A stretch of DNA of 64,000 nt from Mactromeris polynyma (Eukaryota > Mollusca > Bivalvia > Venerida > Mactridae): the NCBI GenBank assembly GCA_032209605.1, contig JASFXZ010000027.1, forward strand, positions 9,629,372 to 9,693,371, written 5' to 3'. Positions 13,801-25,099 of this stretch are shown piece by piece. Made by a program: the position numbers and the translations under genes. The notes under the pieces were generated by a model that did not search any database, was not told where the DNA came from, and saw only the letters and a program-made list of their open reading frames with translations. How positions within the stretch are numbered: the stretch's first letter is position 1; each line of letters opens with the position of its first letter.

Positions 13801-14295
13801 ATAACAGGAACAAGTCACTTGCTTTTTTGTTGGTTCAAAACTAAATAGTTTTACACACTCCTGTTATTCAAGTTCATTTTCATGCTATTATCGGTTGAAT
13901 GTCGATAACATTAAATGTGCGTTTTAGTTCGAGCTTAGGCACATGGATTAAGTAGATAAGAACATTGTCTTACTCCCATTTTTATCTTAATTTTCAGGAA
14001 AAGACTTGAAGCGGAGAAAAGTGAATCTTACGAAACATGGCTGGCAAATAAAGAAACTGAGAAAGAACGAAAACCGGTTGTTGTGGCACAACCGACGGTA
14101 CGTCAACCGGAACCGGAACTAATCCCTGACAAAGTCTCCATGGAATCTAAACAAGATGGCTACCTAAGAAACTATTTACGGTCGCTAGACGACCGCAGAC
14201 GTGGCAATAGTTATTTCTGTTATGAAAAATGGCTTGATGACAAGGAACAAAATGTGCTTGGACTTCGAAAACAAAAAACTACCTTTTCTGTGTGA
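4804..14295 (+). CDS. Coiled-coil protein with YxxWLxxK motifs (CCDC34/MAP9-like), C-terminal part; exons 4804-4938 and 13998-14295
   Basis: The first visible exon follows a TATTTCAG acceptor, opens with the last base of a codon and ends at GAAAG|GTGGGT after two bases of a codon. The terminal exon follows TTTTCAG, completes that codon and stops at 14293-14295. The joined product is a charged helix rich in E and K, with three related motifs: SYDEWLGRK, SYETWLANK and CYEKWLDDK. Repeated W-L-x-x-K motifs on long charged helices are typical of CCDC34- and MAP9-like microtubule or cilium-associated proteins; which family this is remains unresolved. The 5' part lies upstream of the window or in unrecognised exons. 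The intron between the exons is 9 kb and repeat-laden. Candidate poly(A) signals AATAAA lie at 14965-14970 and 15322-15327. Confidence 0.72.
6450..6592. mobile_element. 143-bp MITE, CACAGG family, with 8-bp target duplication (7 of 8 match)
   Basis: The element runs from CACAGGAGAATTGTCATGAG to GACAATCTCCTGTG. The flanks are TTAAGTAC on the left (6442-6449) and TTAAATAC on the right (6593-6600), an 8-bp duplication with one change. The left arm has an expanded CT run. It lies in the large intron of the coiled-coil gene. Confidence 0.85.
7401..7904 (+). repeat. 36-bp minisatellite, 14 copies, one frame reading an RS-rich 12-mer
   Basis: Fourteen head-to-tail 36-bp units fill 504 bp with almost no divergence. 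One frame of the plus strand reads MFMRRSRSMSQR per unit. Units 2 and 8 share the same variant (ISQR), which hints at six-unit higher-order amplification. The unit length is a multiple of three, so the long open frame (7344-7991) follows from having no stop in one unit. The array lies in the intron of the coiled-coil gene and no splice sites support its being an exon, so it is treated as non-coding. Confidence 0.9.
8384..8463. repeat. Short inverted repeat with 17-bp arms
   Basis: Arm GGATACACATGACTGAC (8384-8400) and arm GTCAGTCATGTGTGTCC (8447-8463) are complementary at 16 of 17 positions around a 46-bp loop. Weaker complementarity extends outward (GTGTGTACGTAC against GTACGCTA). It could be a small decayed MITE. 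Confidence 0.65.
8950..8970 (+). CDS. Candidate 21-nt frame-preserving microexon of the coiled-coil gene
   Basis: A strong acceptor (TTTTTATCAG) precedes 21 bases and a strong donor (AAG|GTAAAG) follows. The piece is GC-richer than the intron around it. Exon 4804-4938 leaves two bases of a codon; the 21-mer completes it, reads SRDEDDR and again leaves AG, which the terminal exon completes. Inclusion and skipping therefore both keep the frame. Skipping gives a smoother helix (EEEERKRLEAEK), so the microexon is best viewed as optional. No transcript evidence is available. Confidence 0.45.
9868..10977. mobile_element. 1.1-kb fold-back transposon (hAT-like), about 550-bp inverted arms, 8-bp target duplication
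   Basis: The left half (9868-10420) and right half (10426-10977) are inverted copies with only a few bases between them near 10421-10425. The ends are CACAGGTGGCCGGTGCG and its complement. TTCAAAAA flanks both sides (9860-9867 and 10978-10985), an exact 8-bp duplication. Arm differences are scattered substitutions and small indels, so the arms have begun to drift. No transposase frame is present; the element would need an enzyme in trans. The 8-bp duplication points to the hAT superfamily. It lies in an intron of the coiled-coil gene, where a transcript would fold into a very long hairpin. Confidence 0.92.
12791..13112. mobile_element. Inverted-repeat element of the GGGGCCTTATTCACAAAC family, copy 1
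   Basis: The left end (12791, GGGGCCTTATTCACAAACAT) is the inverted counterpart of the right end (13085-13112, AATGTTTGTGAGTAAGGCCCC). Related ends occur at 23459-23728 and, as a single arm, near 46150-46206, so this is a dispersed family. The interior has no coding content. Confidence 0.7.
13615..13732. mobile_element. Decayed MITE, CACAGG family
   Basis: ACAGGAGATTC begins the left arm, CCCTTCT and AGAAGGGATAAAGGGAGATA form the central inverted words, and GAGAGAACTC ends the right arm. The outer right terminus is lost. It lies just upstream of the last exon of the coiled-coil gene. Confidence 0.7.
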
Positions 14296-15654
14296 ACGGC
14301 ATATCAAGCAAAACTTAATACTGTACCTTCGCTTTTGGTGCTTTCCTTAGTCAATTCCTCGCATTACTACTGACAATATTTGAACACTTTATTTAGGGGT
14401 TAGTGAAGAAATATTATAACTGTTTCTAAACTAAAGCTGAATTACAACAGTTTTACACCAACCACCTGACATGTAACTTTGTGTGGTTTTATTTCATTTG
14501 TCTGTACAAGTATTATTTCATTTTGTATAAATGTCTTTAAAATCAATAATTTGTTACTAAAAAGAGTAACTGTTTAATGACAAACAAATTGGTCAATATA
14601 AGCATTAGTAAAAAATGTTTTAGTTTTATCCAGCTGAACAATATTTTAAACATTTTATGTCATGTTTCTTTATCAAGATATTAAACATGCCACAAGTTTT
14701 ATAGGTAACTTTATCTTAGCAAGGCATGTTAATTAGACATGTTTTTTTCAATGTAGACTATGGAAACTCATTTCATTAAACTGTGTTAAACTATTAAGCT
14801 AATATGTACATTTTGTAGATGTTTGTAACCTTGACTGTAAACTATTTAGATATTTTATTGCCATTCTATTTGTTATTTAATATTGTTATGATATTGCATG
14901 AAATACTTAATGGTCATGCATGTTCAACTGGCTGTGATAGGGGTTTTTTACGCTCATCTGTTTTAATAAAACTAAGAGTTAGTGTCATAGCTTGCTCATC
15001 GTCGTCTGCATCCAAAACTTGGCCATTACACTTGGCTCAGTTTCTGAGAAAGTACAAATGTGAATGTAACTTGCTGACGAGTGTTTTTGCATCCACTAGT
15101 GGTTCTCTTGTTTTAAATTGTATTTTAAATATATGTTAAACACCCATGAAATATTCATTGAATAGATATTATTTATAATTTCCAAATTGTGTTTATGTTA
15201 TTTATGCTTCAACTGCATTTGTTACATGTACAAAAAGTTTGATCCTGGACATATACAGGTTTGATCTTCTGTAATTATAGCAATAAGTTAGACCTGACCC
15301 AGTATTGCGTTGACAGGATGCAATAAAAAGAAACAAAATGACATTTCATTGGCACTGTTATAACAACCAGTAATTGCAACATCCAAACTCTTCAGAAGAC
15401 ACAATAATAAATCAGTATAAATGGCGTTTTGAAATTCTCATTTCTAATGATTATAAAGAGCTTTGGCATTTTCTATTTTCTGCTAACATCTATGGGTTGG
15501 TAGTATATTTCAAGCACCAGCAAGTTCAAATCACAGTAATAATAAAACAAGCTAAAAGTCAGTATTGAGAACTGTAAAAAGATGACAAGATAAACAAACA
15601 GCTACTTCGAAATGCTTGAACCTGCTTGTTAAGACTTCTAGCCCATACTGGGCC

Positions 15655-15902
15655 CAATCTCTCAAAACATCTGAAATAGAAATCTCAGCTCAATATGAGA
15701 TTTTGCTCAAATCAGAGTTTGAGTTTAAGACCGTCTCATTGTGGATCTCTTGAAAATTCCAGAGAATACCGTAACTCATCTTGTTTGTTTGGTCATATTG
15801 ATTTTGAGTCTGGTCTAAGATGAGAAAAATCTCAACAATTTGAGACAATATTTGAGCTGTGATAGCTCAAAATTGAGATGCTTCGGGAGATCAGGGCCTG
15901 GT
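15655..15902. mobile_element. MITE-like inverted-repeat element of the GAGATCTCCCGAAG family, copy 2
   Basis: The left end reads GGGCCCAATCTC and the right end GCTTCGGGAGATCAGGGCC, inverted with respect to one another. The inner words (AGAAATCTCAGCTCAATA, GAGACAATATTTGAGCTGTG) match those of 3735-3975 in the same order, so these are two copies of one family. Confidence 0.75.
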
Positions 15903-16448
15903 CTAGTCCAGTCGGAATTAGGTATTTTTTTACCTAACAAATACACAGCAGTAACATTGTTTATTACACCAGGTATAGTGCTGTTAGATTTACGGCAAAC
16001 AGGTGCATGAACTTTCAGGACCGATCCATGCCAATTAAGGTAAAGAAATGTTCTTGTGTGTAAAGCTTTAAGTGCTGTTTGGATTACTTTTCTATCAAAA
16101 CACAACCAAAGCTTTTTCTCTGTCAAGCTTACTGCACTATATCTTTGCAAAAGACACTAGAAAATAAATACAAAAAAACAAAACAATTTTGCTCCAAAAT
16201 GCAGATACGGGTTTTTAGCCATCAATTTGCAACACGTATGGGGAAAAGTTCTCCCATCTTTTAATATGTAAATTTTACAAGATATAATTGTATATACAAA
16301 ATGTAATTATACACAAATATCAGATTATCTTGTGTTATTTAATTTAGTGTGCACAAGATTTCTAACAAACAACATCTAAATAATGGAAATGTTGATTATA
16401 GTCGAATCCTGCATTAATAAATTCTTTAATAATGATAAAGCAGTAATC

Positions 16449-16676
16449 TGGGTTCCGTTTCATTCACATTTTACTCTTTTCTTATCATATATTTTCGGTT
16501 TAAGAAGATTTTTAAGAATTTCCTAAATCATTGCAGAAAGTGTTTCTTAGAGTGATTTTCTTGTACCCGTCTCCATTTATATTATAGACATAAATGGCAG
16601 TAAAATTTACACAAGAACTGCAATGTTTTTCTTAGCAATGAATTTCTAAGGAAGGTTAATGAAACGGCCCCCAGAT
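16449..16676. mobile_element. Inverted-repeat element with GTTTCATT ends
   Basis: CTGGGTTCCGTTTCATTCA on the left pairs with TTAATGAAACGGCCCCCAG on the right. The interior also shows inverted words (TAAGAATTTCCTAA, TTCTAAGGAAGG). No coding content is present. This looks like a single short non-autonomous DNA element. Confidence 0.6.
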
Positions 16677-17640
16677 GTTTTGTTGACACACAAGACGGTG
16701 GTTCAGTGGTATTTTGAGCTAGGACTTTGTCGCAGATCAAGATACCTCATAGATCTCTGTTTCCAGTCAAGTAATTACCAAGTCTGTCATAATCTCAACT
16801 CATTAGTTTATTTGGCATATGAACATACATAAATATATTCTTTGCCATATTGGCATATAAGGCATGGTAACATCTGGCTATGAGGCAAGTCTGATGTTAC
16901 ACTGACAATCTCAGAATCAAACAAAAAAGCTCGAACATCAACAATATCATGTTCATGCATTACAAATAAATACCATATAACATATATTTAAATATACTTA
17001 ATGCCATTAAAAACACAACTATTTCACTTTACCTTCATTTTGTTCCAAGTTTTAATTGGTGTTATATTGTTACAAATGTGTAAATCATTCATCAAAAAGA
17101 AATCAAACTATGGCCGTAGTATTCATAAATTATTCAGTTTAGGAAATTATATCTGATAATTAAAATATAATTATTACTTTATAATATCGCCGTGTTGATG
17201 CGGACAATTATTGGTTGCATTTTTAAAGGCATTGATGATTGAGTATACATGCTATTATAAAGAACAACATTCCCATCACAATTAACAGAGACTTATATTG
17301 GAGGTTTGCAGTATACTTTGTGCTTTCTTCTGTATTCATTGGACTGATACATTTTTATCAAAGCCACTGGCAAAATTATTTTGGGGGACTAACATTTCTT
17401 ATATCCCAACAACATGGAAATATTATGCAAAATGATATTCATCCTCAATAATATTCATATGACAAAATTAAATAAACATTTTCTAGTAAGGATAGCCATT
17501 TAATGACATATGTAGTTACTCTTAAAAACACAGAGACAAATAGTAAAGCATTTGCAGTTATTTGTTAAAACCGAACAACAATCAACATGACGACCGTTTC
17601 TTCTCCAATTGTCACCTTTTTCTTATTGGTTCACATTTTT

Positions 17641-18381
17641 TCATGAATTCAGGCGTTTCCACTTTTTCTGAAAGTCTAAAAAAGTTTTTTGGCCCTTAAA
17701 ATCAGTATCATCCCTTACTGGCTGTGATGTTGTATAACCCATGAATGTATTATATTCATCATGATTTAAAAAATCATCTTCATGACACGTTAGTATCATT
17801 CCTTGTACTTCAACTTTTCCACTAGATTGGTTCCCAGGAAGTACTCGGACATCGCCCGGCTTTACTTGGATCTTACAGTTGTAAAGTCCATACTTGGAAA
17901 TAACTGCTATAAAGTCATTACTTGATTTGTTGTAATATAAACGTAATAGAAGGTTTCTTGTATGAAAGAGCACTACACCGGACATAAATGTTCCCACCAC
18001 TACCGCCAAATATGACACGACTCTTTGCTCGTCTTTAAGGAAACGTTTCACATGCTTTTCTTTCTCTTTAAAATACTCCAAGTATATCACATTACACAGT
18101 CCAAATCCAAATATAAAAATGACCATGATATACATAGCCGGAAGATGGTATTTATACATGGAAAGCATAGGTGTTACGAATATAATCTTGTAGCCATGTG
18201 GAATGCCATCTTTCTTGTGCTCGGATTTCACATTAAATGGTCTACCAAGAATGTCCATCCTGTCTTGTTTTCGTATCAATGTTCGAGATGGTACAGTAAA
18301 CACTAAAAGACTTGAATGATGGTTCAGTATATTCGAAAGTCGGCATTGACACTTTCTCTGCAATGTATTAGAAAAAGTCAT
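17641..18381 (-). CDS. TMEM186-like two-pass mitochondrial membrane protein
   Basis: A single-exon frame of 246 codons begins at the ATG read from 18381 and stops at 17643-17641. The N terminus is basic and poor in acidic residues for about 40 residues, as expected of a mitochondrial presequence. Two hydrophobic segments follow (about residues 81-101 and 121-140) separated by a charged loop, then a soluble C-terminal domain with a VISKYG...VKPGDVRVLPG pattern. That plan, two helices followed by a strand-rich tail, fits TMEM186, an assembly factor of respiratory complex I; related small proteins such as TMEM223 are the main alternative. It is converging with the coiled-coil gene. No intron is apparent. 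The assignment is by remembered family pattern, not by alignment. Confidence 0.65.
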   Translation of the reverse strand: MTFSNTLQRKCQCRLSNILNHHSSLLVFTVPSRTLIRKQDRMDILGRPFNVKSEHKKDGIPHGYKIIFVTPMLSMYKYHLPAMYIMVIFIFGFGLCNVIYLEYFKEKEKHVKRFLKDEQRVVSYLAVVVGTFMSGVVLFHTRNLLLRLYYNKSSNDFIAVISKYGLYNCKIQVKPGDVRVLPGNQSSGKVEVQGMILTCHEDDFLNHDEYNTFMGYTTSQPVRDDTDFKGQKTFLDFQKKWKRLNS

Positions 18382-19310
18382 AGCTACACACAAATTAGAT
18401 CAGTGGTGATTACAGACAAGTTCATGCTAGTACAAATGTATTGTAGTACCAGACTGGCATTTCCAGTGCTTATTCCAGTCCTGGAAAACTCTTACAACCC
18501 TTCCAAGAAAGACGAGTCTCGTGCTAATGACGCCACATTATAGTGACAGGAAGTAGGTCAAGTACTACTGTTTAGTTACCTCATTTCACGTAAGGTTTAT
18601 TTGACATTTTTTAAATGAAATCTGAAGTTCTTGTGTAATAAATATAATACACATGTAATACGTAGTCTTCCATATGTATATATCTAAATAAAATGAAATG
18701 CACCAAAGAATAAACAATTAGATACACAGGGGTCTCACCCTACTTTGGGGAAGAGGAAATTTCTAGCAAACCAGGAGAAATTTTGAGCATCTTTCTAGTC
18801 AAGGTTAAACTGGTTAAGACATACAATAATCCTCATACATTTGTATACATTAGTAAGTAAAACAAGAATAAGTATGAGATATTGCGTCTGCTTGTAATTT
18901 CTCCAGCTATTTGCATAATTTATATGGGAACAAGATACATGTACCCGCCTCTATAAACATGGAGCCACTTGAATGACTTTATACATTAATATGCTGCTAT
19001 ATCAAAAACGACCAAGTAGACAGTTACAAACTTTTTTATTATTGTCATCAATATTCAACCAAGACAAAATACAATAATACCCTTCAAAAACTCTCAATTA
19101 AAAATTAAAATAAATTGTACAATTGATGAACTGGGTTTGCATAATGCTCAAGTAAAATTAGCATTTTGTGTGTTTTTTCAATTAAAATTACTGAACTTAA
19201 GCTAATTCATATTCAACATGAGTGGCAAACTGTCACAAAATACGCCCGTCATAATAGGTCAGAGCTGAGAGTTAAAACAAGACAAATTTTAGGTAATTTC
19301 TAAAATCAAA

Positions 19311-19672
19311 CTCAAAGGGTGATAACTCCTGAGTGACTTGAGCGATATGGCTGGTTATCAAACTTGGCCGAGATATTATGCCCACAAACATTTTCACCAA
19401 GTTTGGTAAAGATCAGATGAAAACTCTGACTTAGAGAGCGGACAAGGCTAATTTGGCCAATTTTGGATAATACAAGGGCCATAATTCAGAAGTGCCTGGG
19501 GCGATGTGGCTGGTTATCGAACTTGGCCGAGATATTATGCCCACAAACATTTTTACCAAGTTTGGTAAAGATCGGATGAAAAGTCTTTGACTTAGAGAGC
19601 GGACAACATGTGGACGCCGCCCACCACGGGTGTTCCAATAATACGTCCCGTTTTTCAAACGGGCGAATAAAA
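19311..19672. repeat. Two tandem 159-bp units ending in a perfect hairpin
   Basis: The phrase GGCTGGTTATC...ACTTGGCCGAGATATTATG occurs at 19349 and 19508, a spacing of 159 bp, and the units match along most of their length. After the second unit the sequence ends in the hairpin CCCGTTTTTCAAACGGG (19647-19663) and an A-rich stretch. A phrase such as GGGCCATAA followed by an end hairpin suggests a dispersed non-coding repeat; a structural class could not be assigned. Confidence 0.75.
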
Positions 19673-20364
19673 ACTCTAGCTGAAATTATGGACTATTAAA
19701 ACAATTAACCATTTTTATAGTTGAACTTCAGTATTTTTATGGCGGCCAATTATTCTATTTTTAAGAATAGGCTTGCAAAAACGTTAAGCAAGACAGTGCA
19801 ATCAATCTGTGTTAAAGAATTGTTGATGTATAAGATTTTACATTATGTGGCATTTTACCACCATGAATATTTATAGGATTGCACAAGTACTACCAAACAT
19901 CCCAAAGCTTGTACATAAACAACTATTTTAAAGTACAAAGTTGATGAATTAATACAACTGACTGCAAAGTCTCTACCTTAAAACTTGAAGAACTTGTCTT
20001 GTCTTAGTCCTACAACTAAAGACAACATTTAATGTCACCAGAATTGTAATACAACATGAGCATTCAGCCTCAATTTTCAGTATCAGTTTCAATAAAATGC
20101 TTGATTCTAAATAAGGTAATATAAACTACTAGGTTGATATCTTTAGAAGTCCTACATTTAATATTTCAGTTTTTAACCCCTTCTCAATCTTGAAAAAAAT
20201 TGTTCTACTAACCAAATTCAGCAAACTAACAAATCCTCGTCCACACATTGGATGGACCAAGCTTGCCCTAGCAATGTAGCTGGCAGGACAAGACATGTTT
20301 GTAATATCTGTAGATCCTGAAATCAAATGAAATAAACTTGTTAGCATGAAATGAATTGTGCATA

Positions 20365-20565
20365 CAGTAAACTCTCACTTCAAGACCACCTCAATAACAA
20401 GACTGCCTCAAAATTGAGTCGCAATTCACAATTCTTCCATTTTCACTGTTTTACTCTAAAGTTTTTATTTAACCTCAATATTAAGACCATCTCAATATGA
20501 AGACCAGTTTTCACAGATCCCAAAAGTAGTCTTATTATTCAATTTATTGACGTTTTACTATACTG
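20365..20565. mobile_element. Possible pogo/Tigger-type MITE with CAGTA ends
   Basis: The left end CAGTAAACTCTCACTTC follows TA, and the right end ATAGTAAAACGTCAATAA read on the other strand also begins CAGTA. Repeated CCTCAATA..AAGACCA words fill the inside. Terminal similarity is short, so the call is tentative. Confidence 0.4.
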
Positions 20566-21391
20566 TGTTACAAGTGGATATTTTCGTGAGTCATTTTCAG
20601 ATAAATCCTTGCTTTAAAATGTATGGGAAGTTGTGATTGTAAACAACAGACATTCATAATTTATTCCCCTGTTGACTGCGACAACAATGCCCGTTAACAT
20701 TTCTCAATTCGAGTTTGTATGCTCGAGTTAAGAACCCCGAAAAGTATACATATACGTTCAATACTGCAAGGACAAGTAACGTGCAATAAATTGTGAGTAA
20801 TATCAACGTCAGATAAGAAGGTTTAAATCTTTTACAAATTACTTAATATGGAAGTGACAGCGTACTGGTAGCGTCCGGGTACTGCTCCAGCATGTCTACA
20901 GTCTAGGTGTCAAACTTTCTAAGTCATAAAGTAACCAAGAACTCTATAAATATAGGATGTGTACATTTATAGGTGGTAATGAACATCTTAGTAAATATAC
21001 ATTCTGTTGAATAAACTAATCCGCGCAGTGAACAAAAATAATTATGCCAGATTTTCTTAAATTTACAAGTAAAGATAAAGTGAACAAATCCATACTTCAC
21101 TTGCTACGAGTACATTTTACTCAATCGAGCAAAGGAATGTTGCTATTGATTGGGGCCAAACGCCGAAGCTCAGGACAGGAATAAAAATTCATGAGAAAAC
21201 TTAACAATCTTATATTAGTTTCTAGCGGCGCTAGAAAATCTAAAAAATTACGACCTTCAGTGCAGTGCTATCACCGGGCCATTTTCATTATCTTGGTCAT
21301 TAGAGGTGTTCCGAATGTGATCGCTGTATAAAATACAGCTGAAGCCGTGCCGTACGCAACCTTCGTCTAGGACTGGTTCCTACTACCGAGC

Positions 21392-21430
21392 CACAGGAGA
21401 ATGTCCCGAATTCTCTCCCTTTCTATATCG
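21392..21430. mobile_element. Solo left arm of a CACAGG-family MITE
   Basis: CACAGGAGAATGTCCCGAA and TTCTCTCCCTTTCTATA match the family end, but no matching right arm was found downstream. It is probably a truncated insertion. Confidence 0.6.
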
Positions 21431-23458
21431 CTTTTATCTAAATCATTGTAATGAGCTAAATGTATTGTGCCATTATATATGTTTACATACCAAGCATTTA
21501 AAACAAACAGCCATATTATGAACATTTACGGATATGTATTGGGTTGTGTAATTGTTACATAATTATGTTTGTCTTGCATTGTAAACATATATATGTCATT
21601 ACGAGACAATCCCACTCTTTTTGCATTTCGTTTCGGCAAGACAAAGTTTCATTGGGACTAACTTTTTAATAATTAGTAATAACTAATTAATAAATCATGT
21701 TCTTTTATATGTGTATCATTATGAATAATGTACACGTGTCTTAATTAATTAATTAATGTTATATGAAATTGTATGTATTGCATTTATGTTCACATGGGCC
21801 TTAGGCTTACTGAATTTGCAATAACTTATCAATCTATCTTAATTAATTAATAACCTATCACCATCTATTCGCCAATGGTTATTTTATAATAATTTTATTT
21901 GCTGTACTGTGTACTGTGCATATTTACGTGTACATGATCAAGTTGTGTGTGTAGTATTGTCACTGTATTATTATGCTCTTCGTTATACAGAAGGCCGGAT
22001 ATATATTTTGCAATCAGTAAATGTTTACAATACATGTAATTTATTTTGTTAATGTTTATACACAATATTTTGAGTATATTATTACATTACCCCAATAATG
22101 ATAATAATAATATATAACGTGAATATATTCTAATCCGAAGCATTTACCGTCCAGTTATAACAAAATAAAAAACATTCATATGAATTCAATTTTTTAAGGA
22201 AAATATAACACAACGCTGTTGTTAAAGTGAACCTTGAGAGATGGAGCAGGGAGGGTATAAACATTAGAAACTAGACAATACAACAAGGGTATTGTATTCG
22301 TTTGACTCTGATAACCAATATTTCACGTTTTCGTTTTTTGAAATTAATAACCTCCCTTTATAGTCTATCATAATTAAACTTTAATTTTCAATCTATTACG
22401 AAAAAGATTGAAATGAGAGACAAAAAAGCAGCAAATAACTGGAAAATGAAATGGCGAATATGTTTCATCTATACTGGGAAAAACTGACTCTTTGTTCGTA
22501 TACATGTACTTTCTAAAAATATTATATATATATATACAAATGAGTGCATCATCGTAATGATGCTACAAATAACTCGGATATATCAAGTTACAATGTTTTT
22601 TTAATTTTTAAAGAGTAAAAAAATAATGGACATATGTCCCGTTGAATAGTACGTATGGCATGTTAGATTGTTTAGATAAATCTAGACAAAAGATTATAAT
22701 TACAATTATTTAAAATCTTTAAAAATCTTCCTTATCATTTGAACGCCCATCAAGAAACAAAGAACTGTCACGGAACGTAGAATTCGATATCCTCTTTCAT
22801 TGTTCATGAAAGTGCAACATTGATAGTGTTTATTTTATTTGAACTGAACAATTAAGATAAGCTGTACTTAACAGTATACATGAATACTTTCGCTTTCTCT
22901 ATGTGTCAGTCATTTCTATGTTTCAATTTTGCATGACTGGTTTACAAAAGTCATGATTTTTACGCCACAACTATTTGACTAATAGTTTTCGCTTGAAAGG
23001 CAAGACAATACAGAGAGAGAAAAAACGGTCGCTTGAACATTTCTTGCAGAAACTACATACTCAGCAGATTGACAAACGCGAGTATACTTACACACGATAT
23101 TCATGCTATTTAAACATGGAAAGGTTTACACCATACCGGCTACACAGAGCTGAACTGTCAGAGCAGCACCGTTTGGGAGACGCAATGTTGACTGTTGTTG
23201 AGAAGTTGTTACTCCTGAGAGGTTATTGATTGTAAAGTCTTACTACAGAAATAAATGATAATGCTGTTAAAGAGATGTTGTTTCTCTAGAGAGGACCGCA
23301 CTGCATGATGTCACTTATCTGGATTCTCTCTGTAGTTCCTGAGTTTACTGGAAGACTTTGAACAAGTCTATGTTTTCTACATAATGTCGCGCTTCTTTCC
23401 ATGTCAAAATAACTATTTGAAAGGAAAATTGGACCTAACATATAATATCGCAGATTAA

Positions 23459-23728
23459 TGGCCTTATTCAAATACATTCTGAGACAAAAACTCAGACTTA
23501 GACGTTTAAAACGTTACAGGTTCTTTTTGTCCCTTCGTTGTTATAACAATGTAGATTTTAACAAAAAATGGCACAATTGTATAGTGGGTAACAACAATTA
23601 CCACACACAAGTTCATCCTTAATTTAGATTTAAGGACAATTAACGAAAGGCTGGTAAAAAGTTGCTTTTACAAATTTAATGTCCAAATTTGAGTTTCAGT
23701 CTTAAAGTGTCTGTGAATAATGACCCAA
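23459..23728. mobile_element. Inverted-repeat element of the GGCCTTATTCACAAAC family, copy 2
   Basis: The left arm (GGCCTTATTCAAATACATT, then ACTCAGACTTAG) pairs with the right arm (GAGTTTCAGTCTTAAAGTG, then TGTGAATAATGACCC). Ends and inner words match the element at 12791-13112. Confidence 0.65.
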
Positions 23729-25084
23729 GACTAGAGGTTAGTAAACTGGAGATCGGTGTCTATGCTCAGAACAAATTTTCATTTTCAACATATTTCGGTC
23801 GAATATTTTCTTCTGTCCTTTGTTTCAGGAAAAAATCTGATCATTTTTTACCAATTCCATTGTCTTATCACAATATACTGAGGAAATCTAAACAAAAATG
23901 TGATTTGATATTAGAGTCTAATCTTAAGCTTTAAAACCCTGGTCACAAACAGCACATTTTATGCCAACAATATATCATACAATAAAGGAATTCATAAAAA
24001 TGAGTGGTGAAAATAATGTATTATTATATTTTATGATCAGTATGGAAAAGAAAAAGACGTTTAAGAATTTCACGTGACAATTGATCATATGGATCATAAT
24101 TAACTACATATATATATGTGTGCTTGTCATGATACCGCTGCCCAGTTGTTACAATATATATTAATCTGCTAAATGACCACACCTATCCTCACTCAACCCA
24201 ATACAGATCTGAGGTCGTCTCAGTGTACTATAAGTTTATCAAATATACATCATGCACCTAATTCAATGGACTAGATTGTCTGATATGCTGTTTTAGGTTA
24301 TTTGATATGACGTCATTTAATCTGGTCATCGTGTCCACGGAGGATGTAGCACTCTAATACAATCTAAATATAGTAACATCAATAATAAAACTCAATATGT
24401 GAAATATCGTTCTTAAGATTTAATATCTGCAATAAAATCACAACTCGTGGTATAAGTATACGATATCATCTTGTTCTGCTTTGTCAGTCGGTATATTTCC
24501 GTTACGTGGTTTTGATTGAATTTGATGTCACAGGTACAAATGTGTTTATTGAATCGAATGAGACTTAGATGGCATTTAGAGATTACCATTATTTTTCAAT
24601 TCATGCACAATCACGCCTATAGGTACGCTTGATTGTGACAATATCTGATGTACCTAAACACATTGAACAGCGTCTGATCACACAGCCGATATTCCTGTAC
24701 GGTAGTCCACAGTAACGCATGAAACTCGAACGTTCTGTCTGCTTATGTCAATATTTAGCGTAAAAAATACTAAGAGACTATCTTATATATCTAATAAAAT
24801 ATTTCTTTGAAATTAGAATGACAACAAGGTATAATATATAAAATGAACTCCGTTTTAGGCTTTTAAATACTTAATCCATTCCAATAACCTGTTATCCTTG
24901 ACATAAATGTGATTACAAGGAAAGTGGCTTATGCAACACATATGATAAATGGTACCAAATTCCAAATGTGTGCTTTCCCCTGTGCAATCTGTCACTTTAT
25001 ATAGTGTTCATGTTTTTTCCTGCCCAGTTTCGGGCTATTGTTGACAGCTGTCTTGACTTGTCCTGTGATATTTTCCATCCATTA

Positions 25085-25099
25085 CCCCCCCCCCCCCCC
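25085..25099. repeat. C homopolymer, 15 bases
   Basis: An uninterrupted run of 15 C, followed by TCCTCC. The run is likely to be length-variable and prone to sequencing error. Confidence 0.8.

Larger units (their letters stand above)
10986..13997. other. Rest of the coiled-coil gene intron
   Basis: No exon is recognised between the fold-back element and the acceptor at 13995-13997. Short open frames such as 11946-12149 lack support. Two repeat elements lie here (12791-13112 and 13615-13732). Confidence 0.5.
14296..17640. other. Intergenic stretch between convergent genes
   Basis: This contains the 3' UTR of the coiled-coil gene (AATAAA at 14965 and 15322) and the downstream region of the minus-strand TMEM186-like gene (possible ATTAAA at 17499-17504, read on the minus strand). 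Two inverted-repeat elements lie between them (15655-15902, 16449-16676). A 106-codon open frame at 14819-15139 falls in the UTR and has no supporting features. Confidence 0.55.

Noticed and set aside
14819..15139. 106-codon frame downstream of the coiled-coil gene
   Set aside because: It lies in the likely 3' UTR, between the stop codon and the AATAAA at 15322, and has no recognisable domain.
22975..23229. 84-codon frame with somewhat protein-like sequence
   Set aside because: It begins with TTG, has no domain or neighbour support, and no splice sites that would make it an exon were found.
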